A stretch of DNA of 64,000 nucleotides, from NCBI RefSeq assembly GCF_964275005.1, contig NC_092690.1, positions 4,628,836 to 4,692,835 of the forward strand, read 5' to 3'. The first letter of the stretch is position 1, and the number at the start of each line of letters is the position of its first letter. Both the position numbers and the translations under genes were made by a program. Shown one piece after another: positions 47,001-52,600 of the stretch. The DNA comes from Diadema setosum (Eukaryota; Echinodermata; Echinoidea; Diadematoida; Diadematidae). The notes under the pieces were generated by a model. That model worked only from the letters and a program-made list of their open reading frames with translations. It was not told where the DNA came from and did not search any database.

Positions 47001-49711
47001 TGCATTCCTTTAAGAATCATGATCTATACTGCCAGTGAAGAAAGAGTATATAAAGTAGTTGGCCAAACAAAAAAGCATAGAAAAACTAGGTAAACAAGGG
47101 AAGTGCCATAATGTGTCTCGCCCATTCGCGTATAAGAAATTGTACGCGAATGGGATATAACAGATTAAAAAAAAAGAGAGATGAAGAGTTTGTTTGCAAA
47201 AACCGATAAGTCCATTTTTTGACGATTTTGAAGTACGGTCTCTGTCATAAAGTACAAAATAATACCTTTTACATGATATATTGGTCACTACATATAAAGG
47301 TACATTTTTTAAGTTATGGTCAAAAGAAGCAAAAATTTTCTTATCATTCTCTTTATTTTTCTTTACCTTTAATGGCAAATATCTCCATTTGACAAATATG
47401 GACTTATCGGTTTTTGCAAACAAACTCTTCAGATATAACAGATAAAAAGAGATATAAAAGGAGAAAAATCTATGGCAAAAAACAAACAAACAAACGTGCC
47501 ATTAAAACTTAACATTAGGCCCTTAAAGTTCGTTGACTCCTGCCTGTGACCTTTGACCTTGTGGTGACCATCCACTCCCCAATGGACATCTACCATCCAT
47601 CCAAGTTTGGTCACAAACGGACCTATGGATCAAAAGTTATGACCCATAATAGAAACGCGCCATAAAACTTAACATTGGGCTCTAAAAGTTCGTTGACCCC
47701 TGCTTGTGACCTTTGACCTTGTGGTGATCATCCACTCCTCAAGGGACATCTACCATCCAAGTTTGGTCACAAACAGACTCATGGATCAAAGGTTATGGTC
47801 AATAGAAACGCACCATAAGAACTTAACATTGGGCTCTAAAAGTTCGTTGACCCATGCTTGTGACCATTGACCTTGTGGTGACTATCCACTCCCCAAGGGA
47901 CGTCTACCATCCAAGTTTGGTCACAAATTGACCTATGGATCAAAAGTTATGACCCATAATAGAAACGCGCCTTAAAAAACTTGACATTAATTGGGCTCTC
48001 AAAGTTCGTTGACCCATGCTTATGACCTTTGACCTTGTGGTGACCATCCATTCCTCAAGGAACATCTACCATCCAAATTTAGTTAAAAATGGAGTTATGG
48101 ATCAAAAGTTATGACCCATAATAGAAACGCGTCATAAAAACTTAACATTGGGCTCTAAGAGTTCATTGACCCCTGCCTGTGAGCTTTGACATTGAGGTGA
48201 CCTCCATATGGTAAAATGTGAAACTTTGTATGACCCCTCTTCCCTCGAAGTCTGGTTGCAATTGAAGCCCAGAGTAAAGAGTTATTGAAGTTTTTGTAGC
48301 GTTACGCACAGACGACGGACGGACGGACGACGGACGGACGGACAGACGCCGCAGGCGATCCCGTAGTCTCCCCTCACCTCCGGTGGGCTCGACAAAAAAC
48401 TATAATATTTGAATACGTGATATGTTTAATATGTTTTCAAGGAGCAAGACCTTATCGCAAAATGACGATGGACATGGTGAAGCAGCAGGTTACCAAGGGA
48501 TACAAGATGCCACGCCCTTCTCACTGTGGTCAAGAATTGTGAGTATTTCCCTTCACTTCAAGTTTGCTTGCAGGTGAATGTATAATGTGTGTGTGCGTGT
48601 CTGCGTGTATTGTTGTTGCTGTTATTTGCTTGTTTTTCGTTGACGAGAATTTTCATTGATTCCAACTGCTCTTTGTGGAATCATAGATGAGACACTTTCG
48701 CGATAATGGAACACTTGCGTATTACCAAATTTGTTTAATGAATGAAAACACAGATCAGTATAAGGAGATCAATAGGTCTTAAATGTTGTTCATTTCTCCT
48801 CCTTCCTTAGATACTCTATAATGACCAGCTGCTGGGAAATGGAGCCGACAAAGAGATGCTCTTATGACGTCATTCAGAGGAAACTTGAACCGACAATGGA
48901 ATTGTATCACGTAAGCAGTACCATTTTCATTTCTTTCATCTTCACAGTGAAAGATGCTCCTCATGACATTATATTTCTTATACATTGTGTTAATAAACTT
49001 ATTGTCAATCTAGCTGTTGTAAAATTGTTAACTTTCCTATGCAGATGTATCTTGTTAAAAGCACAAAACACTCCGTTTCAACTGAATTCTTGACGACGTG
49101 CCTGGACAAAAGGGAAAAAAAAGGCAAAAAAATAAAAATAAACTCACGTTAACATGGGAGAGAATACTGGAGTGACATGAACATAAAAAACGCTACCTTG
49201 TCAAGTCCAGGCGAATATTTACCAATCACATGAAACCTGCACAAATGCTAGTGAGCCAAAACACTGTCCATTTGTTTAATAACGTAAATTCAAGCTGGGA
49301 GGAATGTTGTACTTGCACAGGAGTGTGCTTCATATCTTATGTTATAAAACATCATTTTGATAACAAATTATTAATTAATTAATTGATAAGTGTAACATTA
49401 GATGAGAATAAACATAGTTTTTCGGACCTTGTTGATCATACACAATTAAATAGTGTTTATGAGTATGAAACTGATTTTGGAAAAGATTAATGTAATACTA
49501 TGTCATTGTCATAATAAAAAAAAATGACGGCTTTGATATTTGATATTCTTAATTCTTTTCGATGGTTATAGATCACAGAAAATGATTTTAGACTAAAATG
49601 AGATTATTTCCACTCAACTGTGCTTTCTTTGCTCTTTCCATCTAGGAATACCTGTCACTCCAGAACCTAGATGAGAGATTGTATGAATCTGTGGCGGATA
49701 TAACAGTCTAG
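23405..49711 (+). CDS. Gene B: three-Ig receptor tyrosine pseudokinase, 17 coding exons
   Basis: Exons: 23405-23458, 23663-23990, 28598-28906, 30791-31060, 31417-31485, 32250-32318, 40565-40696, 41315-41342, 41580-41641, 43072-43242, 43899-43994, 44287-44468, 45474-45578, 46687-46792, 48442-48538, 48811-48910, 49646-49711. All introns are GT/AG, all phases fit, and the sum (2244 nt) is a multiple of three: 747 residues. Predicted type I plasma-membrane protein: signal peptide, three Ig domains, duplicated Thr/Ser/Pro stalk, one membrane helix, juxtamembrane segment, kinase-like domain with a short insert as in PDGFR/FGFR/VEGFR-type receptors, short tail. The glycine loop is present, but VAIK Lys is Arg, the alpha-C Glu is Val and HRD is HGS, so phosphotransfer is unlikely; scaffold or ligand-binding signalling is an inference. 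It is a tandem paralogue of gene A. The first exon is the least certain. Confidence 0.8.
23511..23545 (+). repeat. (GT)n microsatellite in gene B intron 1
   Basis: About 17 uninterrupted GT repeats between exons 1 and 2. Confidence 0.9.
23663..23990 (+). CDS. Gene B exon 2: Ig-like domain 1
   Basis: Acceptor 'ttacag' and donor GTGAGT. The encoded domain has the Ig pattern: TVLTCSV (B-strand Cys), FVWSD (C-strand Trp), then TLRIADTQIAEEGSYQCEA (the D-x-G-x-Y-x-C type F strand). An N-glycosylation sequon NFT is present. Ends in phase 1, like the following ectodomain exons, so domains could be duplicated without breaking the frame. Confidence 0.9.
24215..24810 (+). repeat. Diverged tandem repeat of ~140-190 bp in gene B intron 2
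   Basis: The words 'tttgtcagagaaagtgttgccatggtaac' type (split here at 'gttgccat'), 'ttttcctaaaa' and 'gagcgaactacttccacaat' recur at about 24245, 24535 and 24670 with partial units between. The array resumes at about 26446 ('cttgtcagagaaagcattgc') after an inserted element. Confidence 0.65.
24811..26445 (+). mobile_element. Inserted repeat element with ~150-430 bp internal units
   Basis: It starts with 'gccaaaggctcaagtgagct' and 'gcgatcgctcttcgtccggc' (24817-24860), has 'caccaaacttggcaggtagc' units near 24931, 25358, 25507, 25878 and 26040, and ends with 'actcaggtgagcgcgagacc' near 26414-26433. It interrupts the tandem repeat on both sides, which supports insertion. The internal unit is related to the array at 2.8-5.9 kb. 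It carries poly-C and (AAAT)n tracts at 25019-25150 and no coding capacity. Confidence 0.6.
26599..26660 (+). repeat. (AC)n/(AAAC)n microsatellite
   Basis: Uninterrupted ACs for about 26 bases, then ATACAC, then AACAAACA repeats, in gene B intron 2. Confidence 0.9.
26661..28597 (+). other. Remainder of gene B intron 2
   Basis: AT-rich, with A-runs at about 27360, 28342 and a G9/C5 hairpin-like stretch at 28126-28155. No exon or repeat family recognised. Confidence 0.4.
28598..28906 (+). CDS. Gene B exon 3: Ig-like domain 2
   Basis: Acceptor 'tttgtaacag', donor GTAAGT, phases 1-1. The domain reads EIAVVCTAVGSRPEVDISWYIG (Cys and Trp of the Ig core) and STFTFTPTKDNDGQYLRCET (F-strand Tyr/Cys), closing with SLNVH. 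Length 103 codons, typical for one I-set/C2-like domain encoded by one exon. Confidence 0.9.
28907..30790 (+). other. Gene B intron 3
   Basis: About 1.9 kb of AT-rich sequence without a recognisable element. Open frames here lack Ig cysteines or usable splice sites. Confidence 0.4.
30791..31060 (+). CDS. Gene B exon 4: Ig-like domain 3
   Basis: Acceptor 'tccttgcag', donor GTAAGT, phases 1-1. LTVTCTIQ gives the first Cys, FDTEYFCVGGNYLG the second; the core Trp is replaced by Tyr in DTYYIYENV, so the fold is a diverged Ig domain. Sequons NVT and NTT suggest glycosylation. Confidence 0.85.
31417..31485 (+). CDS. Gene B exon 5a: Thr/Ser/Pro stalk
   Basis: A 69-nt exon, acceptor 'attcag', donor GTAGGA, phases 1-1. 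It encodes GTTVKPTSNGVTTVPMSSKSPT, a low-complexity, probably O-glycosylated spacer between the Ig domains and the membrane. The other long frame through it (VFLITNSFSWYDS...) uses an earlier AG and breaks the phase pattern, so I rejected it. Confidence 0.75.
31845..32047. mobile_element. 203-bp near-perfect hairpin (foldback MITE)
   Basis: Two arms of about 92 bp, beginning GCAACTGATTGACAAATTGC and ending with its complement, differ at only about three positions and surround a ~19-bp loop around 'actcgagcaggattc'. It lies between the two copies of the stalk exon, within the duplicated intron sequence, and is absent from the first copy. Confidence 0.85.
32250..32318 (+). CDS. Gene B exon 5b: duplicate Thr/Ser/Pro stalk
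   Basis: A copy of exon 5a with two base changes (Thr silent; Ser to Pro near the end: MSSKPPT). Same acceptor, donor and 1-1 phase, so it can be joined in series with 5a, used instead of it, or skipped without breaking the frame. Confidence 0.75.
32331..33005 (+). other. Gene B intron after the stalk exons, first part
   Basis: No element or gene recognised. Confidence 0.35.
33010..34490 (+). pseudogene. Degenerate LINE reverse transcriptase fragment in gene B intron
   Basis: Readable through several stops and shifts: 'DIFGAAQHGFHKK', 'IDVILLDLTMAFDKEPHGRL' (RT block A, catalytic Asp), 'PGVPQGSVVGHMFFLLFIND' (block B), 'TVRLSADDCLMY' (block C with A-D-D), then 'VLEYGSTIWEPFT' and, at the end, 'FNPDATRLWNSLPPVAVSRE', the C-terminal signature of CR1/Jockey/RTE-X-like non-LTR elements. 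Dead copy, interrupted by a small MITE at about 33378-33516. Confidence 0.85.
33378..33516. mobile_element. ~140-bp MITE nested in the LINE fragment
   Basis: The left end 'gggacatttcatgagcattt' and the right end 'aaatgcttcatgaaatgccc' are imperfect inverted copies, continuing with 'gtccgacaa'/'tatccgacc'. It splits the LINE RT sequence between blocks A and B, so it inserted after the LINE. Confidence 0.7.
34491..35336 (+). other. Gene B intron, unassigned stretch
   Basis: AT-rich; (TTG)n at about 35138-35158. Nothing else recognised. Confidence 0.35.
35341..36469 (-). repeat. Solo LTR, minus orientation, 1.13 kb, with TATA box
   Basis: Termini on the + strand are TGTTACGACC...GTTTGTGACA (TG...CA), flanked by the four-base duplication GATG (35337-35340 and 36470-36473). 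A TATA-like GTATATAA occurs on the minus strand at 36018-36025, and a degraded polyadenylation word near 35404, which sets the orientation. No internal region adjoins it, so it is a solo LTR left by recombination. A second copy lies at 55792-56934. Confidence 0.75.
36474..37675 (+). other. Gene B intron, unassigned stretch
   Basis: AT-rich sequence without a recognisable exon, TIR pair or coding fragment. Confidence 0.35.
37680..38400 (+). repeat. First copy of a diverged ~1.45-kb tandem duplication within the intron
   Basis: Matches to 39150-39850 in the same order: 'ggtgtatacaaattacaac', 'cttcctgctatcaggaagtt', 'ttctctcttcaaaat', 'tgtgaacgcgag', 'gtagttgccttt'-like, 'gaaaggggcgct' and 'tgttgccatcactgactgtg'. 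Each copy is followed by a GT/TA microsatellite. No coding content supported. Confidence 0.7.
38686..38820 (+). repeat. Compound (GT)n, (AT)n, (GA)n microsatellite
   Basis: GT run at 38686-38716, TA run at 38764-38788 and GA run at 38789-38813, ended by seven G. Confidence 0.9.
39150..39850 (+). repeat. Second copy of the diverged intronic tandem duplication
   Basis: See the order of shared words with 37680-38400; the start of a third partial unit ('agaacttgccaccatttttt') is seen at about 40450. Divergence is considerable, so the duplication is older than that of the stalk exon. Confidence 0.7.
39946..40015 (+). repeat. (TA)n(TG)n microsatellite
   Basis: About 55 bases of TA followed by 'gagtgtgtgtgtgt'. 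Confidence 0.9.
40097..40369. mobile_element. GAAGAG-family MITE, copy 1 (TSD AAAT)
   Basis: Starts GAAGAGTTTGTTCGC and ends with the complement GCGAACAAACTCTTC, flanked by AAAT at 40093-40096 and 40370-40373. The arms extend inwards as 'accgataagtccat'. 273 bp, no coding capacity. Confidence 0.9.
40565..40696 (+). CDS. Gene B exon 7: transmembrane helix
   Basis: Acceptor 'atctag', donor GTTGGT, phases 1-1. It encodes a Cys-rich outer piece (DGACPCDCPSSG), then the hydrophobic segment MIAAVSIMGVLLAVSVAVNI of about 20 residues, then QFYKQSR, whose positive charges suit the cytoplasmic side. The arrangement is that of a single-pass type I receptor. Confidence 0.85.
40735..41314 (+). other. Gene B intron 7 with ATT/ATC microsatellite
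   Basis: (AATTATAATG)/(ATT)/(CATCAC) low-complexity sequence at about 40740-40822. Otherwise nothing recognised. Confidence 0.5.
41315..41641 (+). CDS. Gene B exons 8 and 9: juxtamembrane segment
   Basis: Exon 41315-41342 (28 nt, phases 1-2) encodes PSTFEKQA; exon 41580-41641 (62 nt, phases 2-1) encodes TGLSTGNENSPYEMIESGSK. Tyr in SPYEMIES is a possible phosphorylation and SH2-docking site for a partner kinase, since the receptor's own kinase seems inactive (inference). The donor of the second exon is GTTGTA, a weak site. Confidence 0.7.
41790..41850 (+). repeat. (TA)n microsatellite
   Basis: Interrupted TA repeats just before a perfect hairpin. Confidence 0.85.
41863..41984. mobile_element. 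~120-bp near-perfect hairpin
   Basis: Two arms of about 58 bp meet at 'gacttgtcaaagccctatgg', with the left arm 'cgtgagagacgtagttt..' complementary to the right. One or two mismatches only. It is in the sense strand of a gene B intron, so transcription would give a stable stem. Either a tiny foldback MITE or a hairpin-RNA locus; the sequence does not decide. Confidence 0.8.
42056..42303. mobile_element. GAAGAG-family MITE, copy 2 (TSD ATAT)
   Basis: 248 bp, starts GAAGGGTTTGTTTGC, ends GCAAACAAACTCTTC, flanked by ATAT on both sides; inserted next to a TA microsatellite. Same orientation as copies 1 and 4. Confidence 0.9.
42304..42340 (+). repeat. (TA)n microsatellite between MITE copies
   Basis: About 18 TA units separating copies 2 and 3; another TA run follows copy 3 at 42599-42636. 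Confidence 0.9.
42347..42598. mobile_element. GAAGAG-family MITE, copy 3, inverted (TSD ATAT)
   Basis: 252 bp, GAAGAGTTTGTTCGC to GCGAACAAACTCTTC, flanked by ATAT at 42343-42346 and 42599-42602. Its interior ('ggagatatttgcgattaaag' near the left) is the reverse complement of copy 2, so copies 2 and 3 form a large inverted pair. Confidence 0.9.
43072..43242 (+). CDS. Gene B exon 10: kinase N-lobe, glycine loop; VAIK Lys replaced by Arg
   Basis: Acceptor 'tttgacag', donor GTTATT, phases 1-1. The glycine-rich loop GLGNFGDVWKG is well kept. The beta-3 motif, normally VA(V/I)K, reads PVALRQIA, so the ATP-anchoring lysine is arginine. Both the sequence and the codon (AGG) are unambiguous in this window. 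Confidence 0.85.
43841..43914 (+). repeat. 37-bp tandem duplication carrying a splice acceptor
   Basis: 'tatctaatttctgctataca' followed by 'gaaagtgtt' occurs at 43841 and again at 43878. Each copy ends in an AG acceptor, at 43861 and 43898. Use of the first would read AA-AGT-GTT-TGA, an immediate stop, so only the second gives the kinase frame. Confidence 0.85.
43899..43994 (+). CDS. Gene B exon 11: alpha-C helix and beta-4; alpha-C Glu replaced by Val
   Basis: Phases 1-1, donor GTAAGT. VPDLLQVVKYLQKLPNHQNI aligns with the usual '(D/E)FLxEvkxMkxLxxHpNIV': the Glu that pairs with the VAIK lysine is Val. NIVTCLGYC is the ordinary beta-4/5 segment. Confidence 0.85.
44033..44070 (+). repeat. (AT)n microsatellite
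   Basis: About 18 AT units in the intron after exon 11. Confidence 0.9.
44287..44468 (+). CDS. Gene B exon 12: hinge, short kinase insert and alpha-E
   Basis: Phases 1-0, donor GTAATT. AIVHEFVSGGTLLTFLQ is the hinge and alpha-D region; NNQSSKSPYGNVKPARPRFD is a short insert; LLKYAWQVAKGMEFLASNK is alpha-E. The insert and the 'GMEFLAS' wording point to the PDGFR/FGFR/VEGFR group of receptors. Confidence 0.9.
45140..45175 (+). repeat. (AC)n/(GT)n microsatellite
   Basis: AC repeats followed by 'tgtgtgtg', partly palindromic; a second GT tract lies at 45301-45367. Confidence 0.85.
45474..45578 (+). CDS. Gene B exon 13: catalytic-loop exon with HRD changed to HGS
   Basis: Phases 0-0, 35 codons, donor GTAAGT. 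IIHGSLCAHNILMTED stands where active tyrosine kinases have I(V)HRDLAARN: the catalytic Asp is Ser, while the metal-binding Asn is kept. KISDYGM replaces K(I)SDFG, keeping the Asp. The activation segment (TSFISPSGRKPTRWMSPE with the next exon) is short and has no tyrosine. HG in place of HR recalls the JAK pseudokinase loop, but that is a resemblance only. Confidence 0.9.
45579..46686 (+). other. Gene B intron 13
   Basis: Contains loosely repeated 'gtgcattcaaattc' / 'gcgatcaatttc' words at 45620-45900, possibly a decayed short repeat. No gene. Confidence 0.4.
46687..46792 (+). CDS. Gene B exon 14: APE-type motif and alpha-F
   Basis: Phases 0-1. KPTRWMSPEGMQNKNWSLDS then DVWSYGILLWEIVTLG, the structural Asp and Trp of subdomain IX intact. 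It differs from the matching gene A exon at about 13 of 106 bases. Confidence 0.9.
47183..47430. mobile_element. GAAGAG-family MITE, copy 4 (TSD AGAT)
   Basis: 248 bp, GAAGAGTTTGTTTGC to GCAAACAAACTCTTC, flanked by AGAT at 47179-47182 and 47431-47434; the cleanest target duplication of the four copies. Confidence 0.9.
47500..48395 (+). repeat. ~160-bp tandem repeat, about five units, ending in (GACG)n
   Basis: Units share 'aaagttcgttgacccctgc', 'gacctttgaccttgtggtga', 'catctaccatccaagtttgg' and 'ggatcaaaagttatgaccc', at about 47526, 47688, 47841, 48004 and 48160. The last runs into 'gacggacggacgacggacgg' (48310-48340) and 'cgcaggcgatcccgtagtct'. Intronic in gene B; no coding content. Confidence 0.8.
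48442..48538 (+). CDS. Gene B exon 15: kinase C-lobe
   Basis: Phases 1-2. GARPYRKMTMDMVKQQVTKG then YKMPRPSHCGQEL. Only 2 of 97 bases differ from the matching gene A exon (6650-6746), both changing an amino acid or next to one, and the similarity continues into the intron. Confidence 0.9.
48811..48910 (+). CDS. Gene B exon 16: kinase subdomain XI
   Basis: Phases 2-0. SIMTSCWEMEPTKRCSYDVI holds the conserved C-W...R of the last kinase helix. Donor GTAAGC. Confidence 0.9.
49646..49711 (+). CDS. Gene B exon 17: C-terminal tail and stop
   Basis: 22 codons, EYLSLQNLDERLYESVADIT then Val and TAG. Same protein sequence as the gene A tail. Tyr in LYESV could be a phosphosite. Confidence 0.85.
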   Translation, partial: EYLSLQNLDERLYESVADITV

Positions 49712-51050
49712 ACGTCCAGAAGGATGAAAAGCCATTTCTTCTTTTATTCGCTACTTCCTTTTTTTTTTTTGTGCTGGGCGCTTGTTGTGGCTTGAGATAT
49801 GTTCATACATTATTGGATACGTGTCTGTCAGTGCTATCTTCATTATTGTCTTCATTGACCGACGTTACATTTTTGTTAAGACCTATTACTATACTGAGCT
49901 AAAGAGGGAGAATATTGAGCACCATTTGAACACGAACTTAACAAAATGAAACAGAACATTTCTTATTTTGATTCTGTATATTCTATAGTGTCGTAATTTG
50001 TCTTCAAGGTTGTGTCTTTATTAATGTCTCGACGTCCATGCACAGTATTACTTCTTTGTTTGATTATAATGCAATGTTGTGTCGTCTTCGTGTTATAAAT
50101 AGCATCTTACTCAATACATTCACTTTCTATTTAAGTGGCATAATTTCCACAGGTTAAGGATTACTGGTAATCTTTCTTTTTATTGCGTATATAGATGATA
50201 GTAATTTATGTTCGACCGTATAAATCTGTCTACCACATTTTTACATGTTAATGTCTATAGGAGTTATCACTCTCGTAATACCCCCGTCACACTAATTCGG
50301 AATCAACATGAATCAAGCAAAACCAGCCGGAATTAAAGATTTTCAAAATCCGCGCCACATTCGGGAGAAAAATTCAAATTCTAACAGCTTGGTAGGGAAT
50401 GCTGTTCGAATACTTGGGATGCACTTCGAACCCTTCTCGAATCATTGTTACATATTCCAAATGAATAATTACCTCTCGAATGCTACTCGAATGAACTTGG
50501 AACCCTGTAGGAATATTCAGAATACTGTTAGAATGCGGTTAGAATTTTTAGAAAGCACTTCGAATGCCGCACGAGTGCGATCCGATTGCTACCCGAAGCC
50601 TGACGGTCGAAAAGCGCCGCTATTCCTGGATGTGTTGTTGTCATAAGTATTTATACACGAGTTACTGACGTCCTGCTATTGCTGGTAACTGTCCTGCTGT
50701 TATGCTGTAGTTTTCAGTGTTTGTCATTACAATTACACTGCAAATTATTTGCGTAAAAATTTGCTGTGTAATAAGGGTTGTTTTTCATTAAACAACATTG
50801 TGTATTTTACATAAGCTGTTGGGGCAGTGGCTGTAGCGGTTGCGTATTTTGGAAATGATACAGTTTAATGGTACAGGAACTCTACGCCTATTTTTTCTTT
50901 TTATCACACTATAAAAAGTGCAAAGTTTTGTAACAAATTGTAGGCCCTAATCATGTGATCTTAAAAAACAAAACAAATAAGAATTCTATGAAGAGTCTAC
51001 GTTCGAATTTCGCTATTAACTTCTCGGCAGTATATCAACGTCTGATATCA
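49712..51050 (+). other. Gene B 3' flank
   Basis: Shares scattered words with the gene A flank up to about 50275. From 50280 'cccccgtcacactaattcgg' starts a stretch rich in 'cgaat' words (to about 50600) that resembles the end of a DNA transposon, but no matching inverted end was found. The open frame at 50308-50646 crosses this repeat and has no known motif. Confidence 0.4.
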
Positions 51051-51052
51051 AA

Positions 51053-51053
51053 G

Positions 51054-51106
<53 letters not shown>
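51053..51106 (+). repeat. (AAT)n microsatellite
   Basis: Eighteen uninterrupted AAT triplets, followed by 'gtatacttttatagcgcact', a word often seen beside AAT tracts in dispersed repeats. Confidence 0.9.
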
Positions 51107-51107
<1 letters not shown>

Positions 51108-51234
51108 TATACTTTTATAGCGCACTGATCACTGAGCTCGAGGCGAATTTAACGATCGATGCGACAAGAGAAGGCAAAAAATGGAAAATTTGTTTAAAAT
51201 TCCCCTCATCAATGTCAATGGACTCCAACAAGCT

Positions 51235-51257
51235 TCTTCTTCTTCTTCTTCTTCTTC

Positions 51258-51291
<34 letters not shown>

Positions 51292-51293
51292 GA
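51235..51293 (+). repeat. (CTT)n(CT)n microsatellite
   Basis: About nine CTT then about twelve CT units. Confidence 0.9.
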
Positions 51294-52015
51294 TCTTAGA
51301 CTTAAAAAAAAAGTATAAAGGATCTCGTAAAATTCATGCTACTTACTCTGGAAAGTTCAACCCTTCCGGAAAAATAATTTCTTGCAGCTCAACTACTTAT
51401 TTTTTGAAAGCTTCACTATAATAAAGCTGTATTAAAGTTTGATGTGTCAATCACTCTTTTGCTCCAAACTCATTACGTTAAAATAACAATTATATTTTGG
51501 GTGAATGATTATTATTATTTTTTATTCAATCTATATTTTCTTCCTTCAACTGCATTTTAAACCCACACCTACAACTGCACTTGATAACCTCCAAGAGAGT
51601 TGTGTCGCCGGATAGTCTTTTAATGAAGCCCCATCCATTTCAAGCTTAATCGCTTACGATGGTGGTCACCTGAATTCAGTATTCTCTGTTATTTACTGAA
51701 AAATTGCTGTATATTTTATTTTATGTTTCTGTGTATCTAAACTGCTCAATGCAATCGCTTATGTGTGTCTGTAATGTGTATTGTAATATTATCGTTTTAT
51801 ATCACTGCACTTGCTATAACTTTTGCATTCAACTTGTATTTCATTGAATACGGAAATAAATAAAATCAAAAATCAAAAAGATGGAATCATTGGCAATACC
51901 CGAAACCTTTCAGCTGCTTATGTACACACAGTAATTTGTATACTACAGATGCTTGAAATATTTAGATTGTGATACAAAACTTATTGCGTAACCAGATTTT
52001 TCACAATTGTTGTGT
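51294..52015 (+). other. Unassigned stretch ending in a retroelement-like tail
   Basis: At 51853-51882 'ggaaataaataaaatcaaaa' followed by 'atcaaaaag' looks like the A-rich tail of a LINE or SINE on the + strand; no coding remnant was recognised before it. Confidence 0.4.
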
Positions 52016-52020
52016 GAAAA

Positions 52021-52185
52021 CAGGGGCGGATCCAGGGAGGACCGCAACCGGCGCACGCCCCCCCCCCCCTTTAATTTTTGTTGAAACAAAAGAAATAAAA
52101 AAAAAAATGGGGGAGGGGTGCGTGCGCCTCCCCTTCAATTTTGTAAACGCGCCCCCTCTTTACGGAATTCCTAGATCCGCCCCTG
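52021..52185. mobile_element. 165-bp MITE, TIR CAGGGGCGGATCCAGG, TSD GAAAA
   Basis: Left TIR CAGGGGCGGATCCAGG, right CCTAGATCCGCCCCTG; direct repeats GAAAA at 52016-52020 and 52186-52190. Inner arms carry complementary C10/'gcgcacgcc' and 'ggcgtgcgcc'-like stretches. Elements with this terminal word are common in invertebrate genomes; superfamily not stated here. Confidence 0.85.
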
Positions 52186-52189
52186 GAAA

Positions 52190-52600
52190 AACCAATACTT
52201 AAACTAAGTAAATTTACGTAACTAAAATTGTGCACCAACAACAGTTGTGTTGTGTGGTTCATATAGTAAACGGGGATTATGATAAGGTGTATAAAAATAT
52301 TTTACACGACCACGACACATCTAATCTGCAGAGTGCTATGTACAACATGAAAATGTAGTGGATAGCACCGTGTACAGGCATTATGGAAACTATAGGGTTA
52401 AAGATAATATAAAGTTTTGGTACCTCAAAATTTCCCTGAATTTCCTTGTCTTAGTTTGTGTTTCAGGTTGAAGTGCCTTTCATAATTATAACTAACACTG
52501 TGAGACTTGCTCGCCCCAAAGTGCTCTCATGTCTTAGTAATCATGCAATTAACTGCTACCAGCAGCCCCATACGCATAGCGACCAGCAGCCCCATGTATA
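52190..52600. other. Unassigned stretch before the LINE
   Basis: A short direct repeat 'cgaccagcagccccat' type (52556-52597) sits at the LINE 5' truncation point. Nothing else seen. Confidence 0.4.

Noticed and set aside
50308..50646. 112-codon frame as a gene
   Set aside because: It crosses short 'cgaat' repeats at the edge of a probable transposon and resembles no family.
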